DNA from: Anaerolineales bacterium UBA3082
GTDB taxonomy: Bacteria > Chloroflexota > Anaerolineae > UBA7937
NCBI GenBank assembly: GCA_002366595.1
Contig: DFBK01000096.1
Span: 8,863 to 35,544 of the forward strand
Direction: 5' to 3'
DNA length: 26,682 nt
Part shown: positions 8,314-16,605 of the stretch, piece after piece
Layout of the letters: every line of letters starts with the position of its first letter
How positions within the stretch are numbered: position 1 is the stretch's first letter
Notes under the pieces: generated by a model
What the model was told of the DNA's origin: nothing
The model's input: only the letters and a program-made list of their open reading frames with translations
Database searches by the model: none
Made by a program: the position numbers and the translations under genes

Positions 8314-9234
8314 TCACCATCCTGATAGCTGCTCCTCCCTATAGGGCCTCTCTAAGCGAGCCTCCGAGGAACGTAGATCCAGGCCTCCCTCGGCGATCAT
8401 CACGAATAAGGCGGCGGTGACCAAATCTGCCGTCGTGCCGGGGTTTAGATGGTGGGTCTCGTCGCGTAGGAAACGATCCAATTCCTCGATTTGCCGTCGC
8501 CCCTTGGAGGAGAAGACGCCACCTGCCAAGATCGCTTCTCTGGCTCTCTGCGAGACCTCCTCGGCCACAGCAGGGCTGTTCTTGCGAACGATGAGGGTGT
8601 CTGGTATCTCGGCCAAGATGGTAAGATACGTTTGCACGATGACCTTTGAGAAGTCAACCTTGTCCTTCCAATACTGGCGCAAGGTTGGGCAGGCTAGTTC
8701 AAAGGTTACAGTAAAATCAGTAGCATACTCCCGGGCGATGGTGTCTCGGTCCCTAGCTAAGGCCATGGCTTCCCCTAGCGTGATCTGGGGCTCCTCCGCC
8801 ACATCACCCTCTTCTACTTGCCCTAGCCCCCCGGGAGCAGCCAGTCGGATGGCTTGATAGACTTGGCGAGCATCATCGATCGTCAACTCAGCCAACACCT
8901 TTGCCAGCCTCTTCCGCCATACCCCGTGACCATAGGCCTTGGCTAGAGGAGCCAAGAGCAACACGATGCCTAGGTTGGTATTGGAACCCACCAATCGCTG
9001 GGTATCGTAGATGGCTTTCCAGATGGTTTCTCCCACTGATACCCATTGCGCTCGGCGGATGGCACGGCCGATGGCTATCGCACTGATCAGGAAATCCTCG
9101 AATGACGTGTTATTGAAATCACGATAGCGGCTGACGTTGCCAGGCTTGGACGCGCTTGCCTCCAAGAGGCAGGCTAGTTGGGCCGCATCGCCCAACTCTT
9201 CGTCGGATAGGATCTCTGCCGTTGACTCAGCCAT
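8314..9234 (-). CDS. Triphosphoribosyl-dephospho-CoA synthase-like protein (CitG/MdcB family)
   Basis: A 306-residue protein of the CitG family. True CitG joins ATP ribose to dephospho-CoA. Family features are LLEASASKPGNVSRYRDF (residues 27-44, the conserved KPGNV block), VGSNTNLGIVLLLAPLAKA, LAAPGGLGQV with EEGDV, and a C-terminal HHLNPGTTADLVTAALFV. Homologues without a citrate-lyase partner recur in H4MPT clusters of methylotrophs, and no citrate or malonate decarboxylase gene is nearby. By analogy it may attach a ribosyl-phosphate-type group during H4MPT or methanofuran synthesis; this is inference. ATG at 9234 lies 2 bp after the stop of the dead RimK-like gene. Confidence 0.85.
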   Translation of the reverse strand: MAESTAEILSDEELGDAAQLACLLEASASKPGNVSRYRDFNNTSFEDFLISAIAIGRAIRRAQWVSVGETIWKAIYDTQRLVGSNTNLGIVLLLAPLAKAYGHGVWRKRLAKVLAELTIDDARQVYQAIRLAAPGGLGQVEEGDVAEEPQITLGEAMALARDRDTIAREYATDFTVTFELACPTLRQYWKDKVDFSKVIVQTYLTILAEIPDTLIVRKNSPAVAEEVSQRAREAILAGGVFSSKGRRQIEELDRFLRDETHHLNPGTTADLVTAALFVMIAEGGLDLRSSEARLERPYREEQLSGW

Positions 9235-9236
9235 CC

Positions 9237-9903
9237 TTACGATGTCCCAAGCACGTGCTTGACGATTCTATCAGCGATGTCGATATCGGTGGTCTTCTGT
9301 AGAGCACGCCAACCGGGATGCCGTTGCCATAAACTACCTAAGGCTGCCTCTCCACAGAAGACAGGATATCCTCCGACATAATCCGCATCCACCCCGGGAG
9401 CAGCCTTCAGACTGAGTTCCTCCAAGACAGGAGTTAGGTTCAAGGGCTCTCCTCGTGCGCCCTGGGCAATATTAGTCTTGCAGCCCGTACCCCGCCGGAC
9501 CATGGCTGCGACCACCTCGTCGCCCACCACCAGGGCCCGGATGTCCCAGTTGTTATGAGGGGATGTATTCCTGTACATACAGACCTGAAGAGAGGCTTCA
9601 CCATTACATCGCTTCCTAGGTCCAGGAAAGCTTACCTTTGCCTCCGCAAAGCTCTCCGTGACCACGGTGCGGGGAGTGGGCAATTCCGCATCTTCGAGAT
9701 GGTTTGAGGTGTAGTGCTTGTCCACCGTCTTTTCGATAGTGCCCGGCCAGTTCATGACCTTGACCCCCATATTTCCCAGCCGATGCAGAGTATCGACACG
9801 GAAGATGACCTACTCCTGAGGGCCCGTAGGGGTGCTACGCACCAGAAGGGCGCACAATCGTCGAGGGATGGCCCTCTTATGGGTGAGGATGCCGATCTTC
9901 ACT
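9237..9903 (-). pseudogene. RimK-like ATP-grasp ligase, decayed (counterpart of 25916-26682)
   Basis: The reading starts with GTG at 9903 (KIGILTHKRA), one base after the mch stop. It has lost about 50 residues before LVRSTPTG, has an in-frame TAG in PQE*VIFRVD, then resumes TLHRLGNMGVKV and TIEKTVDKHYTSNHLEDAELP. The central ATP-grasp glycine-rich loop is gone: the stretch between TVVTESFAEA and NNWDIRALV reads in a wrong frame, although YVQEYIP is visible in another frame near 9560-9580. The tail (VAAMVRRG, KTNIAQGARGEPLNL, VDADYVGGYPVF) is recognisable. The intact relative at 25916 retains VVKPLFGSEGRGM there. Loss of the nucleotide-binding loop means no activity. The intact family resembles archaeal MptN, which adds glutamate to H4MPT. 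Confidence 0.8.
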
Positions 9904-9904
9904 C

Positions 9905-10858
9905 TTACGTCTTCCCCTCTATTAGGGATGTCTTCAGTATAGTAGTGTTGATCTGCCCAGCCTGATAACTCTTGCCGCTAGCCACGTTGTTGATGAGCGC
10001 CTGGGCTGGGCTAAAGAGCAGAGGGTCGATCTGGTAGAAATCGCCATACTCTTTGAAGAGCTCATAGAAGGGGGTACCGTAGTCTCTGGAGGAGGAAGAG
10101 GGGAGTCGCTCGATGAGGGACTCGATCTCGGCGTCCTCTGCCTGCACCGCATAGTAAACTCGGCCTCCGTAGAGGACACAATCGTTGGTTCTCCCGATGG
10201 CATGGAGGTCGTCTTTGGCTACGGGGGCGAGGGGACAGGTACCATACCCGCTTGTGACTTGGCGAATATCAAACCCCAACTCCACCATCTTGTGCAATCC
10301 CGTCTCCACCACTCGAGCCGAGATTTGGACGGAGCCAGCCACACAAGCAGTGGGAGCGATCAGGATAGAGAGGGCCGCTGGACTCACATCACACTTGCCC
10401 GCGATGTAACTGGCCACATCGTCGTTTGGGAGGGTCCTCCCCTCTAGCACGATGACGGCTACATCCGCCTCGTCCTTGTAGTCCAACTTATCGAATAGCT
10501 CTTCTACCCTGGAGAGAGCTCGTGCTGGACCTGAACCCATGGCAAAGAAAGCCTCTCGCTTGATGGCCCATCCGGCGTACTGGGAAGCCATACAGCCCAC
10601 GGCAGGCTGGCTCACGGCCACACTGACGCCAGGTAGCCAGAAATCATCGAAGTCTAGAGGCAAAAAGTTCACCTCTCCCAAGCCCCCTAAGCAAGCCTCG
10701 GCCAGATATTTGCCAGCCTGCAACCCACCTCTGGCCTGAACCCCAGCGTCGATGACCCTAGTTCCCCTGGCCAGGGTCGATACGCCAACCCCCAGTGCTT
10801 CTGCTTGGGCTACCATCTGCTCCACGATTTTGGTCGCTTGCTGATTGACGCTGATCAT
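9905..10858 (-). CDS. mch: Methenyl-H4MPT cyclohydrolase
   Basis: A 317-residue, full-length Mch that interconverts 5-formyl-H4MPT and methenyl-H4MPT. Recognisable blocks are ISVNQQATKIVEQM at the N-terminus, ARGTRVIDAGVQARGG, GLGEVNFLPL, VSQPAVGCMASQYAGW, FFAMGSGPARAL, ILIAPTACVAGSVQISARVVET, and VTSGYGTCPLAPVAKDD, then a C-terminal DPLLFSPAQALINN. I chose ATG at 10858: it overlaps the fwdC stop (ATGA) and is preceded by GGGAGGGCGC. It sits between fwdC and a dead RimK-like gene, the same order as in the decayed plus-strand cluster, where only fragments of mch survive. This copy must therefore supply the activity unless another lies outside the window. Confidence 0.96.
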   Translation of the reverse strand: MISVNQQATKIVEQMVAQAEALGVGVSTLARGTRVIDAGVQARGGLQAGKYLAEACLGGLGEVNFLPLDFDDFWLPGVSVAVSQPAVGCMASQYAGWAIKREAFFAMGSGPARALSRVEELFDKLDYKDEADVAVIVLEGRTLPNDDVASYIAGKCDVSPAALSILIAPTACVAGSVQISARVVETGLHKMVELGFDIRQVTSGYGTCPLAPVAKDDLHAIGRTNDCVLYGGRVYYAVQAEDAEIESLIERLPSSSSRDYGTPFYELFKEYGDFYQIDPLLFSPAQALINNVASGKSYQAGQINTTILKTSLIEGKT

Positions 10859-11670
10859 GCGCCCTCCCAAATCAATATCTCTCCCTTTCCCAAAGTAGTG
10901 AGGTCGCCGCTATACCTTAGGTAGTGACCTTCCAGGTAAGTATCTCCTATGTCGACGCCCCGGGCTCGTAACCCTATCAAGAGCAAGCGTAGGAAGGTCG
11001 GCCTGTAAGTACAATCATATCTGAAGGTCGGCAAGAGTTGAAGCCGGTGGAAAGCCACAATTGTGCCCCGCTTCATGCCAGCCCCCGCCCGGTCACCCAA
11101 CCGGCCTAAGACGATGATGGTACCCGCGATCATAAAGGCACCAGTGAAATCACCCGTGTTACCTTGGACCACGATAACACCCCTCCGCATCGCGTTGCCC
11201 ACCTCATTTCCGGCGTCACCCCATACGATGATGAGGCCTCGGTTCATCCCCCGTGCACTCCCTCGATAGGCCCCACCTAAGCCGTGGCCGGCATTGCCCT
11301 GGATGTAGATCATCCCTCCGGCCATCTCCGCTCCGGCCCAATCCGAGGCGTTGCCATGAACTATGATCTCGCCGCCCCGCATAGTGGCACCCAGGTGCAT
11401 GCCGGCATCTCCATAGATGGAGATCCGGCCCCGGGTCATACCGGCACCGATCTGCTTCACCCGAGAGAGATCGCCTTCCAGGACGATCTCTCTGGCCTCC
11501 GCGCCCTGGACAGCGAAGAAGTCCCCTAGCCTGCCCTCCTCGTTGCCACAGTAGACCGGTAAACCCTCGATTTCGGCCCGGGTCTTGCCTTGAAAGGTGT
11601 CGGGGGAGATGACCTCAGCCTCCAGGGGCACGGTCACGGGTTCCTTTAGGCGCAGAGTGACCTTCTCCAC
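10855..11670 (-). CDS. fwdC: Formylmethanofuran dehydrogenase subunit C
   Basis: A 271-residue beta-helical subunit C of the formylmethanofuran dehydrogenase (or FhcC of formyltransferase/hydrolase) complex. It has the repeated G-D/N-A-G-x-x-x-G-x-x-M-x-x-G units characteristic of the FwdC/GltB C-terminal fold: GAGMTRGRI, GMHLGATMRGGEI, WAGAEMAGGMI, GHGLGGAYRGS, GNEVGNAMRRGVI, GDFTGAFMIAGTI and DRAGAGMKRGTI, ending with LQLLPTFRYDC. The start is a GTG at 11670, 5 bp after the ftr stop, with GGAAAG just upstream. It overlaps mch by 4 bp. The plus-strand relic at about 25090-25600 has lost roughly 90 residues between two of these repeat units. Confidence 0.94.
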   Translation of the reverse strand: MEKVTLRLKEPVTVPLEAEVISPDTFQGKTRAEIEGLPVYCGNEEGRLGDFFAVQGAEAREIVLEGDLSRVKQIGAGMTRGRISIYGDAGMHLGATMRGGEIIVHGNASDWAGAEMAGGMIYIQGNAGHGLGGAYRGSARGMNRGLIIVWGDAGNEVGNAMRRGVIVVQGNTGDFTGAFMIAGTIIVLGRLGDRAGAGMKRGTIVAFHRLQLLPTFRYDCTYRPTFLRLLLIGLRARGVDIGDTYLEGHYLRYSGDLTTLGKGEILIWEGA

Positions 11671-11675
11671 CTTTC

Positions 11676-12557
11676 CTACCCCTCCAACACTCGATGTAGG
11701 TGAATTTGATATTGTCCCAAGGTGCCGCCGTAGTTGCCAGCCGAGATTCGTTGAATTCCCAGGATAGATGCGGCCCGGATACCGACGCGAGTTGCCTCCT
11801 CCACCGCCGCCACGTCTAGGCCGTCGATGACGATCTCAAGCACACAGTTGACCTCCGGGGGCAGGTCTGTCTCCACCAATCCCCGTAGGGTAGGACAGAA
11901 AGCGTCGTTGGTGGAGGCATGGAGGAACTTGTATTTGGAGCTGGTCTTGCTACCACTCCGGACAACACCCCCTGGGAAGGGAAGGATGATACCCGGCACC
12001 TGTTCCATAACCTCTACTGCCCGCTCTGCCGCCTCCAGAGTCACATCGGCACCCTCCCCCAGGATCAGGAAGTTGCCTCCCCCCACGGAGCGCTGGATGC
12101 CGAACCGCTCCTCGACCAGGAACTCGCCTTCCATCACCGGGATGCGCCAAAAGCGGCGGCCATCCCACAACTTGCTGATCTGGAACCCGTCGCCAAAGTA
12201 GCGTAATTGCCCCCCCACGGCTACCTGCTCAGGACTGCCCAGACCATTGAAGCAAGCGGTAGTAGGGCAAGTCATCACGCACTGGCCCACCCGCTCCACT
12301 AGCCGCTTGGCCAAGTCCTTCTTGGAGGGAGTGAAGAAGAGCACACTGACACCTGGCTGGCCGTCAGGGGTCTCCTCGATCTCCCCTTCGATCCCGGCCT
12401 CGCATTTACAGCCTATGACCGAAGTGGCAAAGCCCGTCATTTTAGTGGCTGCCTCCATGGCCCACTTGGCATTTCTGGCTGTAATAATGAGCCGCGTCCC
12501 CCACATCTTAAACGCTTCGGCAAAGGTATCCTCGATCTCGACGCCGTTGATTTGCAT
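11676..12557 (-). CDS. ftr: Formylmethanofuran:H4MPT formyltransferase
   Basis: A 293-residue protein, the normal Ftr length, moving the formyl group between methanofuran and H4MPT. Family blocks are INGVEIEDTFAEAFKMW, RLIITARNAKWAMEAA, TGFATSVIGCKCEAGIEG, VGQCVMTCPTTACFNGL, LRYFGDGFQ, IPVMEGEFLVEE, ILPFPGGVVRSGSK, and STNDAFCPTLRG. I chose ATG at 12557 with GGAG seven to eight bases upstream; the longer upstream reading is not homologous. It lies between the frameshifted SDR and fwdC. In aerobic methylotrophs the homologue is FhcD inside the Fhc complex. Here the FwdB and FwdD features favour a separate Ftr working with a dehydrogenase, which is inference. Confidence 0.96.
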   Translation of the reverse strand: MQINGVEIEDTFAEAFKMWGTRLIITARNAKWAMEAATKMTGFATSVIGCKCEAGIEGEIEETPDGQPGVSVLFFTPSKKDLAKRLVERVGQCVMTCPTTACFNGLGSPEQVAVGGQLRYFGDGFQISKLWDGRRFWRIPVMEGEFLVEERFGIQRSVGGGNFLILGEGADVTLEAAERAVEVMEQVPGIILPFPGGVVRSGSKTSSKYKFLHASTNDAFCPTLRGLVETDLPPEVNCVLEIVIDGLDVAAVEEATRVGIRAASILGIQRISAGNYGGTLGQYQIHLHRVLEG

Positions 12558-12601
12558 AGCAGACTCCACTTTTTGGTTCTTACCAGTTAGGGGCCAGACA
12601 A

Positions 12602-13323
12602 TCAGAGGAGCTTGCCTGGCACCTCGATCACCTGGCCTGTGATCCCGCTGGCCTCGTCCGAGGCCACGAACACGACTGTGGCGGCGATCTCGTCGCGCTT
12701 GACCCACTTGGCCAGATCTTCCGGCTTAGGCTGCATGGCCTTCACGTTGGATCTGGTGTCCACAAGCCCAGGAGCCACGGCGTTACCGTTGATGTTGTGC
12801 TTCTGGCCTTCCAGCGCGAATGTTCGGGTGAGGGCCACGATGCCGGCCTTGGTGCAGTTATAGGCCACCATCTTGGCGTGAGGGCCCCCGGCCCAAGCGA
12901 AGTTGATGATCTTTCCGCCCCTTTCTCCTTCAGGGGACCGAAGACGGCCTTGGAGCGGAGGAAGGCCGACACCAGGTTGTTGCCGACCTCGGCATTCCAG
13001 TTCTCCATCCTGTGCTCCGTGGCAGCTTTGTATCGAGTGATCCCACCAGCCAGGTTGACCAGGATGTCAATTTTGCCATACTTGTCCAGGGTCTGTTGCA
13101 CGACTTTATCAACTTCGTCCTCTTTGGTCAGATCCGCTGGGATGGCTCGAACTTCAGCGCCCAACTCTTTGACCTCCTCCACCCGCGCTTTCAGCCTGTC
13201 CTCGCTTCCGGCCATCAACACCAACTTTGCCCCTTCTCTGGCAAAGGCCTGGGCTACAGCCTGTCCGATTTGACCGTCTCCGCTCACCTCCGTCACAATC
13301 GCGACCTTGTTCTTCAGCCACAA
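12602..13323 (-). pseudogene. Short-chain dehydrogenase/reductase with a single-base frameshift
   Basis: An SDR of about 240 residues read in two frames. Frame one (13323 to about 12920) has KNKVAIVTEVSGDGQIGQAVA, a DLTKEDEV segment, ILVNLAGGI and AFLRSKAVFGPLKEKG. Frame two (about 12920 to 12602) continues exactly with GGKIINFAWAGGP, VAYNCTKAGIVALTRTFALE, INGNAVAPGLVDT and a C-terminal SGITGQVIEVPGKLL. The break is in a run of four G (12918-12921 on this strand) where one more G would restore the frame. It may be a true mutation, a slippage site or a sequence error. The YxxxK pair is present, but the usual catalytic serine position reads NFAWAGG without serine. The start codon is TTG, overlapping fwdA by 10 bp. 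An SDR between fwdA and ftr is not part of the usual cluster; its substrate is unknown. Confidence 0.75.
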
Positions 13324-14936
13324 GGGATCACTTCGTGCCTGGGCAAGTAATGCTCAAGCTGCACCGGATAGTTCTCGAAGGTGACGGTGTAGTACTTCTC
13401 GAAATCCTCCCGGATCTCGCCCTCAATGGCCTCGTCATAAGCGGGTTCAACGAAGAAGGTCTTCCCCAAGCCGTCCTTAACGACCTTGCCATCTTCGACG
13501 ATGACCTCGCCCCCCTTAATCACATACCGAGGCCTGGAGAACATGGCCTCGGGGTCGTCGAGCTTGGGATAGATGGCGATGTCAGCATCGGCGCCCACCC
13601 CCAGGTGCCCCTTCTCCTTCAAGCCCAGAGCCTTGGCTGTACCGGCCCGCGTGATGATAGCGATTTCGTACAGCGAATACTCCCGGCCTAGTTCCTTGAG
13701 ACTCGTCCGGGTGCGGGCCCATTTGTGGACCGACTCCAACATCTCTAGCCGGGCATCCTGGCTCATCAGCAGCTTGATGATCTGGGGATAGAAATAGAAG
13801 GGTCCACCGTTAGGGTGATCGGTGGTCAGGAAGACCCGCCAAGGGTCTTCGATCAACAAGAGGAGTTCTAGGCCGATGGCCCACTGAATTGCATTGACCG
13901 AGTTGCGCTTGCTAAACCTATAGGGAACGATTCCTGCGCCGGTCTCCATCTCCACGTCGGAGTTTACCCATTTGTGACCTGTGAGCTGGTGCAGGCGATA
14001 CTGCCAAGGGCCATCAGCGGTCATCGTCGTGGCCTCGCCGAAGATCACCTGGCCTACATCGATGGTTACGTTAGGGTGATCGTTGACATAAGTTGCGATC
14101 TCAGGCGCCTTGGAGCGAAATCTCGCCCAACTTTCTCCCCCATAGCTGTTGAACTGGGCGTGGGTGATGTGGATCCTCCGTCCCTCTACCGCCTCCATGG
14201 TCTTGAGGGTGGTCTCATAATTGCCAGGCACACCCAAATTGTTGCAATGGACGTGGATGGGATGGGGTAACCCCAGATCCTCTTGCACCCGGGCTAGGGT
14301 AGTGAGGATCTGACGTGGCGTCACGTCGAAGGTATTGGCTTTTTCATCCAGGCTTTCGATGTTCTTGCCCCATTTCCATGTATCTACACCTCCCGGGTTG
14401 ACGATCTTGATGGCATAGCCCTTCGTTGCTTGCAGCAGCCAGGCAACAAACGCTTTGACCTTTTGGAACTCTCCGGTGGCGATGTACTTGAGCACGAAGT
14501 AGTTGTTCCCCATCAGGGGGAAGGAGGCTTTATCGAGTAGGGGGATATCGTTCAGCTCCTCATGAGCGTGCTTGGCTGTCAGGGGAGGCACCGCCGCCTC
14601 CATCACCGTGGTATAACCCAATGCCGCATACCGATAACCGGTAGTAAAGGTGGAGGGGACGGTGTAGCCCACACCCGACCTGGTGACATTTGTCCTGGGG
14701 ACGACATCACCCCTATGGTCCTCGGGTCTCATCTTGCGCCCGGTGTTCACCTTGGAGCCGGCGATGTGACTATGGATATCCACCCCGCCCGGCATCACCA
14801 CCATGCCGGAGGCGTCGATGGTCGGTGCGCCTTCAACCTCGGCGACGATCTTACCACCCTCTATACAGATATCCCTCTTCTCCCCGTCGATCCCGTTAAT
14901 GGGATCATACACCTCCCCTTGGACGATCTTAAGCAT
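13314..14936 (-). CDS. fwdA: Formylmethanofuran dehydrogenase subunit A (amidohydrolase)
   Basis: A 540-residue amidohydrolase-fold subunit that hydrolyses formylmethanofuran to formate or runs the reverse condensation. Binuclear metal ligands are visible: His55 and His57 (DIHSH), Lys177 (GYAIKIVNPGG, the position of the carboxylated lysine 178 in Methanothermobacter FwdA), His228/His230 (IHVHCNN), His256/His259 (RIHITHAQ) and Asp373 (FLTTDHPNGG). The N-terminal MVVMPGGVDIHSHIAGSKVN block is diagnostic. The start ATG at 14936 overlaps the fwdB stop (ATGCTTAA), indicating translational coupling. All catalytic residues I can place are intact. Confidence 0.97.
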   Translation of the reverse strand: MLKIVQGEVYDPINGIDGEKRDICIEGGKIVAEVEGAPTIDASGMVVMPGGVDIHSHIAGSKVNTGRKMRPEDHRGDVVPRTNVTRSGVGYTVPSTFTTGYRYAALGYTTVMEAAVPPLTAKHAHEELNDIPLLDKASFPLMGNNYFVLKYIATGEFQKVKAFVAWLLQATKGYAIKIVNPGGVDTWKWGKNIESLDEKANTFDVTPRQILTTLARVQEDLGLPHPIHVHCNNLGVPGNYETTLKTMEAVEGRRIHITHAQFNSYGGESWARFRSKAPEIATYVNDHPNVTIDVGQVIFGEATTMTADGPWQYRLHQLTGHKWVNSDVEMETGAGIVPYRFSKRNSVNAIQWAIGLELLLLIEDPWRVFLTTDHPNGGPFYFYPQIIKLLMSQDARLEMLESVHKWARTRTSLKELGREYSLYEIAIITRAGTAKALGLKEKGHLGVGADADIAIYPKLDDPEAMFSRPRYVIKGGEVIVEDGKVVKDGLGKTFFVEPAYDEAIEGEIREDFEKYYTVTFENYPVQLEHYLPRHEVIPCG

Positions 14937-16218
14937 GTTTCAGCTCCTTTACCCTCTCCAAGAGCCGACTAAGGACCTCCTCGTCGCTGGGGAAGGGCGA
15001 GGGCAAGACCTTGCGCAATCGCAGCGGCACGTTGTCCATCCGATAGACGGTGCCCTCGGCGCTGATGCCGGCCGGAGCGGTGGTGATGACGACCTTGGCG
15101 ATCTTGGTCGTCTCGCTTTCGCGGGTCTCCAACGCCACGGTCGGGATCTGCGACAGACGACCGCTGGCCGGGCGGGGCAGATTCGCTACTGGGTCTGAGG
15201 CTATAATCAGTGCGGCATCGGCCTCCTGACGGGTCAAGACGTCCACCGCCGTGAACTCCCCTGGATTGAATCGAGGATAGCCACGGCTGAAGTTCACACC
15301 GAAAGGGTAGCCCGTCTGCCAGGCTAGCACATTGTCGATGCCGGTAACGTTGCCATGGCCTCGCATAGGCATAGCAGCGAACTTGGTGAAGCCGTTCAGC
15401 TCCCGAACCAGGAGAAAGACAGCCGTGGTATTCATCTGCTTTCCTCGGCTCTGGGTGAGTCCCTGACCCACGCACAGCATGCCGAATCGGCAAGACTGCA
15501 TGCGGTCCGCCAGATCCTTGAGCTGCGCCAGCGTGACGCCTGTATCGGCGACAGCGTCCTCCTCCAGATCGATGCCTTTGATGAGCGCACGGAGAGCCCA
15601 CAAGCACTCGAAGTCCTTGCCCGGCTTGACCTGCAGGAAGATGTCGGCGGCTCGCGCGCTGGGCGTAGGACGCACATCAACTAGGACGACTCTCCTATCC
15701 TTCCTACCGCGAGGGGTGAAGAGACCCTTGGGGGTGACGGCGTAGCGCGTCAGGTGCCGAGGGTGGGATTCGGCGGGATTGGAGCCCCAGTAGATGATCA
15801 GATCTGCTCGGTTCTTCACCTCGCCCAGAGTGCAAGTGGGTTCCCCGACCCCTTGGAGGGCTATCCCCGACGGCCCGTGGCACACCGAGGTGCAGCAGTC
15901 GATGCAGGCGCCTAGGACCTCGGCTAGGGCAATGGCTTCCTTTTGGGCCTCGCAATAGGTGCTGGTGAGCCCAAAGATCAAGGGGTACCTGGCCTGAGCG
16001 AGGATGCGGGCGGCCTCTTCTACCGCTTCCTCGGTGCTGACCGGACGGCCATTCACGGTGCCAGATGGCCGATGGGCATTGCTGCTGTGGCCCAAAAACC
16101 AGGCTCGCCCTAGGGTACAGGCGTTCTTGACCTCACTAATGCGACCCTCTTCCACGGTGACGGTGATGTCATCGCAAACGCAACCACAGAAGGCGCAGAC
16201 GACGTTATCGATCTCCAT
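14929..16218 (-). CDS. fwdB: Formylmethanofuran dehydrogenase subunit B, redox-competent type
   Basis: A 429-residue molybdopterin-oxidoreductase-type subunit. The N-terminus holds a [4Fe-4S] motif with Cys8, Cys11, Cys15 and Cys34 (VVCAFCGCVCDDI, KNACTLG). Cys113 in TSVCHGPSG matches the W/Mo-ligand cysteine 118 of Methanothermobacter FwdB, with the adjacent His. Further family blocks are IIYWGSNPAESHPRH, VDVRPTPSA, RGHGNVTGIDNVLAWQTGYP and ALIIASDPVANLP. I chose ATG at 16218, with AGGAGG about ten bases upstream. As I recall, methylotroph FhcB has lost the metal and cluster ligands; this protein keeps both, and a FwdD-type dinucleotide-binding subunit precedes it. It should therefore reduce CO2 to formate, or the reverse, on a W- or Mo-bispterin. 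Confidence 0.95.
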   Translation of the reverse strand: MEIDNVVCAFCGCVCDDITVTVEEGRISEVKNACTLGRAWFLGHSSNAHRPSGTVNGRPVSTEEAVEEAARILAQARYPLIFGLTSTYCEAQKEAIALAEVLGACIDCCTSVCHGPSGIALQGVGEPTCTLGEVKNRADLIIYWGSNPAESHPRHLTRYAVTPKGLFTPRGRKDRRVVLVDVRPTPSARAADIFLQVKPGKDFECLWALRALIKGIDLEEDAVADTGVTLAQLKDLADRMQSCRFGMLCVGQGLTQSRGKQMNTTAVFLLVRELNGFTKFAAMPMRGHGNVTGIDNVLAWQTGYPFGVNFSRGYPRFNPGEFTAVDVLTRQEADAALIIASDPVANLPRPASGRLSQIPTVALETRESETTKIAKVVITTAPAGISAEGTVYRMDNVPLRLRKVLPSPFPSDEEVLSRLLERVKELKHA

Positions 16219-16257
16219 TAGATTTAGCCCTCCTAGGGACGGCGTCTCCACCCACTG

Positions 16258-16605
16258 CTAGTCCCCTCTGGGGAGATGCACCACCTCGACCTCGAAGCCT
16301 TTGCTATCGGGCATACCCGAGGCATGGGTCTCCCCGCCAACCAGACGACTAGATAGGGAACCATAAGCCACAAAGGCCATCCCCTTCGGCAGCTTCTCCT
16401 GGCGGCAGGTGAATGTGGCTTCTCCGTATAGAGTCTTGATCTTCACTAGATCCCCGTCGCGCAGCCCGAACCTGGCCATGTCCTCTCGGTTCATCTCCAG
16501 GGTCCTCACCGCCTCTTGGTAGTCCCGCGAATCCTTGCCCTTGTTTAACCCGGTCCCCTGCTTAGTGCTGCGGCCGGTAATGAGGATCAATTTCCCCTCA
16601 GGCAT
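16258..16605 (-). CDS. fwdD: Formylmethanofuran dehydrogenase subunit D (molybdopterin dinucleotide-binding)
   Basis: A 115-residue protein of the FwdD/FmdD type, a small separate molybdopterin dinucleotide-binding domain. It starts with EGKLILITGRSTKQGTGLNKGK and continues with LEMNREDMARFGLRDGDLVKI, TLYGEATF, and MAFVAYGSLSSRLVGGETHASGMPDSKG, the usual ASGMP-type pterin-contacting loop. ATG at 16605 overlaps the stop of the dead ATP-grasp gene by 8 bp, and fwdB follows after 39 bp. Hydrolytic Fhc complexes do not, to my knowledge, contain this subunit, so its presence supports a metal-pterin enzyme. No fwdF or fwdG polyferredoxin gene is seen in the window. Confidence 0.9.
   Translation of the reverse strand: MPEGKLILITGRSTKQGTGLNKGKDSRDYQEAVRTLEMNREDMARFGLRDGDLVKIKTLYGEATFTCRQEKLPKGMAFVAYGSLSSRLVGGETHASGMPDSKGFEVEVVHLPRGD

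Noticed and set aside
12558..12707. A 50-residue N-terminal extension of Ftr.
   Set aside because: It is arginine-rich, non-homologous and overlaps the C-terminal coding part of the SDR; ATG at 12557 fits the family.
14562..15198. Long plus-strand open frames opposite fwdA and fwdB, and similar ones opposite mch, ftr and DUF2193.
   Set aside because: They are antisense shadows of well-conserved genes in G+C-rich DNA, without ribosome sites or recognisable domains.
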